The notes under the pieces: generated by a model
Database searches by the model: none
What the model was told of the DNA's origin: nothing
What the model saw: the letters and a program-made list of their open reading frames with translations, nothing else
Position numbers and translations under genes: made by a program
Shown here: piece by piece, positions 58,387 to 64,000 of the stretch
Layout: each line of letters starts with the position of its first letter
How positions within the stretch are numbered: position 1 is the stretch's first letter
DNA from: Candidatus Planktophila lacus
GTDB lineage: Bacteria; Actinomycetota; Actinomycetes; Nanopelagicales; Nanopelagicaceae
Length of the DNA stretch: 64,000 bases
Assembly: GCF_002287925.1 (NCBI RefSeq)
Contig: NZ_CP016769.1
Span: 868,001-932,000 of the forward strand
Reading direction: 5' to 3'

Positions 58387-61092
58387 TTATGCGCGCTTCT
58401 TCTCGCGCATCTCAAAGACCTGAATAGTGTCTCCGATTTGCAGATCCTTCATATTGCCAAGGCCAATACCGCACTCGAAGCCTTCTTTAACTTCAGTGGC
58501 ATCGTCCTTGAAGCGCTTGAGCGAATCAATGGTGAGGTCATCGGCGATGATTTCAGTGCCGCGCATGATGCGCGCCTTGGCGTTTCGCTTGATAGAACCA
58601 TCGCGAACGATAGAACCTGCGATATTGCCGGCCTTTGAAGATTTGAAGATCTCACGGACTTCAGCGTTACCGAGAACGATTTCTTCGTACTCTGGCTTGA
58701 GCAAGCCCTTAAGAGATAGTTCGATCTCTTCAATTGCATTGTAGATAACTGAATAGAAGCGAACTTCTACGCCTTCTTGATCAGCATAGATCGCTGTCTG
58801 TGGTTCTGGCTTAACGTTAAAGCCAATAACTACAGCAGTTGATGCTGATGCCAAAGTTATATCTGACTTGGTGATTGCACCAACGCCACGGTGGATAACG
58901 CGTAGATCAACTTCTGCTCCGACATCGAGTTGCATAAGTGCATCTTCGAGCGCTTCGACAGAACCTGAAACGTCACCCTTAAGGATGAGGTTAAGTGTTG
59001 AGACCTTGGACTGCTCCATAAAGTCTTCAAGTGAAACCTTCTTACGCGCCTTAGCAAGTTGCGCGTTACGTTCTGCAGCCTGACGCTTTTCAGCGATCTG
59101 ACGCGCAGTACGGTCTTCATCTGCAACTAAGAAGGTATCTCCTGCACTTGGAACGGATGTGAAACCGAGAACCTGTACTGGACGAGATGGTCCGGCAGTA
59201 TCAACGTTTTGACCATCTTCATCAAGCATCGCGCGTACACGACCGAATGAACCGCCGGCAACAATTGCATCACCGATCTTGAGCGTTCCGCGTTGCACAA
59301 GAACTGTGGCAACTGGTCCGCGACCGCGATCGAGGTGAGCTTCAATTGCAACACCGCGCGCTGAATCTTCGGCAACTGCGCGAAGATCAATTGCAGCATC
59401 TGCTGTTAGAAGAATTGCATCGATAAGTTCGTTTACGCCAAGACCTGATTTAGCAGAGACGTTTACGAAGAGAGTTTCTCCGCCGTACTCTTCTGCGATC
59501 AAGTTGTACTCGGTCAATTGCTGGCGGACCTTATCTGGGTTCGCGCCTTCTTTATCAACCTTGTTAACGGCGACAACGATTGGGACATCTGCAGCTTGAG
59601 CGTGGTTTAACGCTTCAATTGTCTGCGGCATGATTCCGTCATCTGCTGCAACAACGAGTACTGCGATATCTGTGACCTTGGCACCACGAGCACGCATAGC
59701 GGTGAACGCTTCGTGGCCAGGTGTATCGATAAAGGTAATCGCACGGTTTACGCCGTCATGATCATGGTGAATTTGGTAGGCACCGATGTGCTGAGTGATT
59801 CCACCGGCTTCGGTCTTTAGGACCTCAGATTTACGTATGGCATCGAGCAAACTGGTCTTACCGTGATCGACGTGTCCCATAACAGTTACAACTGGGGGAC
59901 GTGCAACCAGTAGATCTGCATCCAGATCGGCAAGTTCTTGCGCAAGATCGATATCGAAATCTTGCAAGAGTTCGCGGTCTTCATCTTCTGGGCTAACAAT
60001 TTGGATTACATATCCAAGTTGTGCACCAAGAATTTCAAATGTGTCAGCATCTACTGATTGAGTTGCAGTAACCATTTCACCTAAGTGGAATAGCGCAGCT
60101 ACCAACGCTGCTGCATCTGCACCGATCTTTTCAGCGAAATCTGCAAGAGTTGAACCGCGACGCATGCGGATCTGAGTCTTTCCATCACCGTGCGGAATAA
60201 CTGCGCCACCCAATTGTGGCGCTTGCATATTGTCGAATTCATCGCGCAGCGCTTTTCTTGATTTTGGTTTGCGCTTGCTGCTCTTACTTGCATTCTTTCC
60301 AAATGCACCTGCAGCGCCGCCGCGACCTGGACCGCGATTAGGACCGCCGCCTGGACGTTGTGGGCCACCAGTAGTTGGTGCACCAGTTGAAGGACCGCTT
60401 GAACGATATGGACCAGAAGATGAACCTGGTGCACCTGCACCTGCAGGACGTGACTGATAATTTCCAGGACCGCCGCTACCTGCTGGTCGTGGAGTATTTG
60501 GACGCGCTGCAAAACCAGGACGAACAGAACCAGGACGTGGTCCTGACATTCCGGGACGTGCACCTGGTGCACCTGCAGGACGTTGTGGTGGACGTGGAAC
60601 TGCGCCGCCAGTTGAGAATGGATTATTTCCGGGACGTGGCGGACGTGGAACTGCAGGTGTTGTTCCACCAGAAGTTGAGAATGGATTATTTCCAGGACGT
60701 GGAGCAGCCGGTTTACTTTCAGCAGCTGGCGCTTCTTCATCTGAAACAGGTGTTGGTGCAGGAGCCGTTGCCTGCGCAGCGCTTTCAGCGCGCGATGCCT
60801 TTAGCGCCTCTAAATCAACGCCGAGTTCGGCGGCAAGTTCGGCGGCAAGTTCAGGGTTTACTTCTGCAGTTTTCTTAGCAGCGGTCTTCTTTGCAGCTGC
60901 TTTCTTAACTGGCTTCGCATCGGAAACTGGCTTGGCATCGGGATACATCTCGATGAGCTTGCGCACGACCGGCGCTTCTACAGTTGATGATGCTGAGCGG
61001 ACGAATTCGCCCATTTCTTGGAGTTTTGCAAGGACAACCTTGCTCTCCATACCGAGTTGTTTTGCCAACTCATGTACGCGGACCTTTGACAC
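58387..61092 (-). CDS. infB: Translation initiation factor IF-2
   Basis: GTPase that places initiator tRNA. 901 residues: N-terminal IF2-N motif ([19 protein letters not shown]), a Pro/Gly/Arg-rich intrinsically disordered region about 120-270, and the GTPase core with [29 protein letters not shown] and NKVDKEGA, then domains II-IV. GTG start at 61092 with AGGAG just upstream. The disordered region is GC-rich and repetitive, which produces long overlapping open frames on both strands. Confidence 0.97.
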   Translation of the reverse strand: MSKVRVHELAKQLGMESKVVLAKLQEMGEFVRSASSTVEAPVVRKLIEMYPDAKPVSDAKPVKKAAAKKTAAKKTAEVNPELAAELAAELGVDLEALKASRAESAAQATAPAPTPVSDEEAPAAESKPAAPRPGNNPFSTSGGTTPAVPRPPRPGNNPFSTGGAVPRPPQRPAGAPGARPGMSGPRPGSVRPGFAARPNTPRPAGSGGPGNYQSRPAGAGAPGSSSGPYRSSGPSTGAPTTGGPQRPGGGPNRGPGRGGAAGAFGKNASKSSKRKPKSRKALRDEFDNMQAPQLGGAVIPHGDGKTQIRMRRGSTLADFAEKIGADAAALVAALFHLGEMVTATQSVDADTFEILGAQLGYVIQIVSPEDEDRELLQDFDIDLAQELADLDADLLVARPPVVTVMGHVDHGKTSLLDAIRKSEVLKTEAGGITQHIGAYQIHHDHDGVNRAITFIDTPGHEAFTAMRARGAKVTDIAVLVVAADDGIMPQTIEALNHAQAADVPIVVAVNKVDKEGANPDKVRQQLTEYNLIAEEYGGETLFVNVSAKSGLGVNELIDAILLTADAAIDLRAVAEDSARGVAIEAHLDRGRGPVATVLVQRGTLKIGDAIVAGGSFGRVRAMLDEDGQNVDTAGPSRPVQVLGFTSVPSAGDTFLVADEDRTARQIAEKRQAAERNAQLAKARKKVSLEDFMEQSKVSTLNLILKGDVSGSVEALEDALMQLDVGAEVDLRVIHRGVGAITKSDITLASASTAVVIGFNVKPEPQTAIYADQEGVEVRFYSVIYNAIEEIELSLKGLLKPEYEEIVLGNAEVREIFKSSKAGNIAGSIVRDGSIKRNAKARIMRGTEIIADDLTIDSLKRFKDDATEVKEGFECGIGLGNMKDLQIGDTIQVFEMREKKRA
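60611..60701. repeat. Direct repeat in the IF-2 disordered region
   Basis: A 28-base sequence (starting GTTGAGAATGGATTATTTCC) occurs at 60611-60638 and, with one mismatch, at 60674-60701, period 63 bases (21 codons). It encodes [11 protein letters not shown] twice. A separate tandem 12-base repeat encoding LAAELAAEL lies near 60828-60855. Confidence 0.85.
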
Positions 61093-61123
61093 ATTTCTCC
61101 TGTCTTGGCCCGCAATCTTTATT

Positions 61124-61139
61124 CTAGATATTTATCTAG
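61124..61139. promoter_or_regulatory. 7-2-7 inverted repeat upstream of infB
   Basis: CTAGATA-TT-TATCTAG, 32-47 bases before the infB start in the 135-base ylxR-infB gap. Same arm and spacer geometry as the hupB upstream repeat but a different sequence. Possible protein-binding site; RNA hairpin unlikely with a two-base loop. Confidence 0.35.
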
Positions 61140-61227
61140 GGATGCGAGCCTTAGTTGTAAGACCTCATAATCTGAACGAGCTCATTTGAGTTTCATATCT
61201 TTCGCATCCATATCTTTAAGTTAATAA

Positions 61228-61506
61228 CTAATTGTCTGACTTTAAACGCTCATCTAAGAACACTTTAAATTTTGAAAGATCCGGCGCTTGCTCCAGCTTG
61301 AAGGCTGATTTAAACGCTTTCCGATCTATTGCGATGTAGCCACAAGATAAGTGGAGCCAGGCTCCCCTACCGTGAGATTTTCCACCGCTTGTTGGAGTAA
61401 TTACCCCATCAACACAGTTGACTCGCAATAGCTGCGAAGGCTCTTGAGATTTACGACAAACGATGCAGGTGCGTATCGGTTTGATACCTCTTTGCATTGC
61501 AGCCAT
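61228..61506 (-). CDS. YlxR (DUF448) family RNA-binding protein
   Basis: 92 residues. Signature RTCIVCRKSQEPSQLLRV and GRGAWLHLSC. Often between nusA and infB; proposed to bind RNA or RNase P in other species. Start among Met at 61524, 61506 or 61497; 61506 chosen as the second clear candidate. Confidence 0.9.
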   Translation of the reverse strand: MAAMQRGIKPIRTCIVCRKSQEPSQLLRVNCVDGVITPTSGGKSHGRGAWLHLSCGYIAIDRKAFKSAFKLEQAPDLSKFKVFLDERLKSDN

Positions 61507-61595
61507 TTCTCTAACCTTCAACAAGGGTTAAGGATAGCGAAGAGCGGCTATTTCACCTAAATCCCTGCGTAGCAGGTGCGTTTATTTAGGTCCAA

Positions 61596-62582
61596 TCACC
61601 TAGGCACAGTTGGGGTGTCGGGATGGATATCAATACGCCAACCAGTCAGGCGTGCAGCCAGCCGCGCATTCTGTCCATCTTTGCCAATTGCAAGTGAGAG
61701 TTGGTAATCAGGCACGGTTACTTTTGCAGATCGCGTTGCAAGATCAACAATTTCAACCTTGGTAACTTTTGCAGGAGAAAGTGCATGCGCAACAAATTGT
61801 GCAGGATCTTCTGACCAATCGACGATATCAATTTTTTCACCATGCAGCTCTTCCATAACTGCATTGGCACGTGAACCCATTGGACCAATTAAAGATCCCT
61901 TAGGTGAAACACCTGCACGGTGTGAGCGGACCGCCAACTTTGTGCGATGTCCTGCCTCGCGCGCAACTTCCATAATCTCAACGATGCGATCGTTGATTTC
62001 GGGAACTTCGAGTGCAAAGAGTTGCTTAACTAGCGCAGGATGGCTGCGCGAGAGCATGATCTCTGGCCCTTTCATTCCCTGTTTAACTTCAACTACAAAG
62101 CACTTGATGCGATCGCCATGGTTGTAAACCTCACCAGGAACTTGTTCTTGCGGAGGAATGCGACCTTCAACTTTGCCGAGGTTGACGTTAATCATCTTGG
62201 GATCGCGACCTTGCTGCACAATTCCAGAGATAACATCGCCAACGGATGCGCTGAACTCTCCAACAATTTCAGCATCGTTATTAGCACGCATCTTTAACTT
62301 GATGACTTGTCTAACTGTAGAAGTTGCAGTGCGTGCGAAACCTTCTGGTTCATCGCGATCTTCTGAGACTCGTTCGCCAAGCTCGTTAAAGGTTGGAACC
62401 CAGATAACGATCTCTCCAGTTTCGCGATCGATGCTGGCACGGGCTTGGCGCTTGGGCGCATCAGTCTCGTAATAAGCGGTCAAAACTCCTGCTTCAATTT
62501 CTGTAATCAAATCTTCCAGCGGCATCTGCTTATGGGTTGCCAGCGCAATTAGCGCATCGACATCGACCTGGCCTTTATTCAT
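61596..62582 (-). CDS. nusA: Transcription termination/antitermination factor NusA
   Basis: RNA polymerase-binding factor. N-terminal domain, an S1 domain (VGDVISGIVQQGRDPKMINVNLG), and two KH domains (CKVSPKGSL-type region reads AGVSPKGSLIGPMGSRANAV; IGKDGQNARLAARLTGWRIDI). 328 residues from ATG 62582; no C-terminal acidic repeats of E. coli NusA, as in other actinobacteria. The start overlaps the rimP end by eight bases. Confidence 0.95.
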   Translation of the reverse strand: MNKGQVDVDALIALATHKQMPLEDLITEIEAGVLTAYYETDAPKRQARASIDRETGEIVIWVPTFNELGERVSEDRDEPEGFARTATSTVRQVIKLKMRANNDAEIVGEFSASVGDVISGIVQQGRDPKMINVNLGKVEGRIPPQEQVPGEVYNHGDRIKCFVVEVKQGMKGPEIMLSRSHPALVKQLFALEVPEINDRIVEIMEVAREAGHRTKLAVRSHRAGVSPKGSLIGPMGSRANAVMEELHGEKIDIVDWSEDPAQFVAHALSPAKVTKVEIVDLATRSAKVTVPDYQLSLAIGKDGQNARLAARLTGWRIDIHPDTPTVPR

Positions 62583-63078
62583 CGCCAGCCTCGTCATTTA
62601 AATTCTGTGCTTCTTCTTTTCGATTAAATTCGATTTCAACTACCGCGCGCTTAACATCTGCGAAGTTAACGGTATGGGTTTTAATCCGACCCTTGATATT
62701 TTCAACAAGCGTGGCAGTTATTTCGTTAAATTCCGTGAGGCGACCAGTGGTAACAGTTCCATCTTGCAGAGTTACCTTTACCAAGCGAGTTAAGTTCTTG
62801 GTCCAATGGCGTGGCAGAGTTAGTGGACGATCAACACCAGGTGAAGTTACTTCTAGAGTAAAAGGTGTTTCATCCATAAAGGTAGCGGTATCAAGAAGTT
62901 CTGAGATCAACCGTGAGACAACGGTGACTTGATCTAGGTTTAGCGGGCTCTGGCCATCAACGATGAAGGTAACTACGCGGTGGCTGCCGGCAGATGTTAA
63001 TTGGACTTCTTCTAGGAAGAAACCGGCTTCTGTAACAGCGGGTTCGATCAACTGGGTAATTGACTGTGTCAGTGACAC
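62575..63078 (-). CDS. rimP: Ribosome maturation factor RimP
   Basis: 30S assembly factor. 167 residues with LVEPAVTEAGFFLEEVQLT-like N-terminus (IEPAVTEAGFFLEEVQLTS), LEVTSPGVDRPLTLPRHWTK and the Sm-like C-terminal strand region. First gene of rimP-nusA-ylxR-infB-rbfA-truB-ribF. Confidence 0.94.
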   Translation of the reverse strand: MSLTQSITQLIEPAVTEAGFFLEEVQLTSAGSHRVVTFIVDGQSPLNLDQVTVVSRLISELLDTATFMDETPFTLEVTSPGVDRPLTLPRHWTKNLTRLVKVTLQDGTVTTGRLTEFNEITATLVENIKGRIKTHTVNFADVKRAVVEIEFNRKEEAQNLNDEAGDE

Positions 63079-63148
63079 TTCTGGCTCCTTATTAATTTGT
63101 TATTTAGTTTTTTACTACGTCCCAAGTTTAGCACCGATTATTTTATGG

Positions 63149-63934
63149 TTAACGCAGCGCGGTAAAAGTATCGAAAGCTACTTTTAGAATCAGCGCTGCC
63201 GTAATTGCCATAAAGACTTTTCTCACCAAACCTGAGCCGCCACGTAGGGCTATGCGAACTCCGATTAGTCCGCCACAGACATTGGCGATCGCCAGGGTCA
63301 GGCCAATTTTCCAGAGAATTTCACCGTTGACGCCAAAGACCAGAATGGCACCGCCGTTGGTAGCTACATTGACGACTTTAGCTATTGCAGAGGCTGATAG
63401 AAATGCAAAGCCCATAACTGCAACCAGTAGAAGAATTAGAAAAGAACCGGTCCCTGGGCCGATGATGCCATCGTAGAAACCAATTACTAACGCCGCAACA
63501 GCCGAGATCTTCAACCGTTTGCTTTCACTATGACGCATCGATTCAATCTGCCCCAGTTGCGGACGTTTCCAGGTATAGATCAGAACTGCGATTAAGAGCG
63601 CAACAACTAGTGGTTTCAAAACTTCTGTTGGAATAAGTGAGGCAAGAGATGCCCCACCCATTGATCCGATAAAGGCGGGTATCGCCATAACTATTAATAG
63701 CTTCGAACTTACCCTTATATTTCGGCGATAAGTGAGCGCGGACGCAGTTGTTCCGAAGATCGAGGGGACTTTATTTGTTCCGAGTACTACAACGGTTTCA
63801 GTTTTTGCCAGACCTATCAGCATTGCAGGAAGTTGAATCAACCCTCCCCCGCCAGCGATCGCATCGATGAGCCCTGCGCAGAACGCGGCGGCAGCCAGAA
63901 AGACGAGAGTGTAGAGAGTTAGATCTGCAAACAC
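63149..63934 (-). CDS. TSUP-family (TauE/SafE) membrane permease
   Basis: 261 residues, about eight hydrophobic segments, in two repeats (AGLIDAIAGGGGLIQLPAML and IGFYDGIIGPGTGSFLILLL). TauE/SafE permeases move sulfite, sulfoacetate or other organic anions; the substrate is not evident. GTG start 63934 lies one base after the stop of the upstream partial gene. Possibly linked to sulfur metabolism like YeeE at 37-39 kb, but 25 kb away. Confidence 0.82.
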   Translation of the reverse strand: MFADLTLYTLVFLAAAAFCAGLIDAIAGGGGLIQLPAMLIGLAKTETVVVLGTNKVPSIFGTTASALTYRRNIRVSSKLLIVMAIPAFIGSMGGASLASLIPTEVLKPLVVALLIAVLIYTWKRPQLGQIESMRHSESKRLKISAVAALVIGFYDGIIGPGTGSFLILLLVAVMGFAFLSASAIAKVVNVATNGGAILVFGVNGEILWKIGLTLAIANVCGGLIGVRIALRGGSGLVRKVFMAITAALILKVAFDTFTALR

Positions 63935-63935
63935 T

Positions 63936-64000
63936 TTAGGAAAGTGATGCGATTAGAGTTGTTACGGCAGAGATGGCATCACCAACTGCAACTTCAGATT
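63936..64000 (-). CDS. C-terminal 20 residues of an unidentified gene (cut by window edge)
   Basis: Open frame from the right edge ending at TAA 63936, reading SEVAVGDAISAVTTLIASLS. It runs directly into the TSUP gene. Too short to name; the rimP neighbour in other actinobacteria is often proS, but this tail does not resemble it clearly. Confidence 0.5.
   Translation of the reverse strand, partial: SEVAVGDAISAVTTLIASLS

Noticed and set aside
60099-60878. Long open frames on both strands inside the IF-2 N-terminal region (213 aa minus, 167 aa plus)
   Set aside because: They are shadows of the GC-rich, repetitive Pro/Gly/Arg-coding stretch of infB and have no recognisable domain or ribosome binding site.

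Overview
The window is 64 kb of a compact, moderate-GC (roughly 45-50% by eye) actinobacterial chromosome. The evidence for Actinomycetota is gene content and order. Blocks such as sepIVA-like/DUF177/rpmF/rnc/smc/ftsY/amtB/glnB/glnD/ffh/rpsP/KH/rimM/trmD, leuCD with a divergent IclR regulator, recA/DUF3046/XRE/pncC/pgsA/rimO/ftsK/rnj, and pnp/rpsO/ribF/truB/rbfA/infB/ylxR/nusA/rimP are laid out much as in Mycobacterium and Streptomyces. HU has a Lys/Ala-rich tail, and the recA promoter carries an actinobacterial-type LexA box. The GC level, very short intergenic gaps and many 1-4 bp gene overlaps suggest a streamlined free-living member, possibly a freshwater acI/Nanopelagicales-type bacterium. 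That placement is inference. No tRNA, rRNA, CRISPR array, insertion sequence or prophage was recognised, and no gap between genes reaches 300 bp.

Layout. (1) 1-4.2 kb: hflX (cut by the left edge), dapF, miaA, miaB. (2) 4.2-8.0 kb: class II glutamine amidotransferase, acyl-ACP desaturase, then trmD-rimM-KH-rpsP. (3) 8.2-14.6 kb: ffh, the nitrogen cluster amtB-glnB-glnD with a GlnR-like upstream site, and ftsY. (4) 14.6-23.6 kb: smc, rnc, rpmF, DUF177, a SepIVA-like coiled-coil protein, coaD, rsmD, recG. (5) 23.7-31.6 kb: rpmB, two related exported proteins of unknown function flanking thiL and a stand-alone Lrp ligand-binding domain, then ddl-gpsA-plsC and hupB. (6) 31.8-34.6 kb: leuD-leuC with a divergent IclR regulator. 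(7) 34.6-40.2 kb: recX-recA, a YaaA-family protein, a TspO homologue, a YeeE/YedE sulfur transporter with an exported rhodanese, and DUF3046. (8) 40.2-53.4 kb: TetR and XRE regulators, pncC, pgsA, rimO, a RodZ-like protein, ftsK, rnj, dapA, thyX, azlCD, a glutaredoxin-like protein, dapB and an M16 peptidase. (9) 53.4-64 kb: pnp, rpsO, ribF, truB, rbfA, infB, ylxR, nusA, rimP, a TSUP permease, and the tail of a further gene.

How the genes work together. Most encode translation and RNA processing (IF-2, NusA, RimP/RimM/RbfA/RimO, S15/S16/L28/L32, TrmD, MiaA/B, TruB, RNase III, RNase J, PNPase), co-translational protein targeting (Ffh/FtsY), chromosome handling (SMC, FtsK, RecA/X/G, HU), lysine and diaminopimelate synthesis (DapA/B/F), and lipid and wall precursors (GpsA, PlsC, PgsA, desaturase, Ddl). 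The nitrogen-sensing set (AmtB-GlnB-GlnD) and the sulfur set (YeeE plus exported rhodanese) are the clearest nutrient modules.

The most unusual items are two genes that appear to need non-standard start codons (recX, ATT; rnc, CTG), the pair of exported proteins sharing a Cys-containing C-terminal tail, and small palindromes upstream of hupB, leuC and amtB. The miaB and recX genes, usually close neighbours in actinobacteria, are separated here by about 30 kb. I did not find a clearly new multi-gene system; the exported protein pair is the best candidate for undescribed biology.
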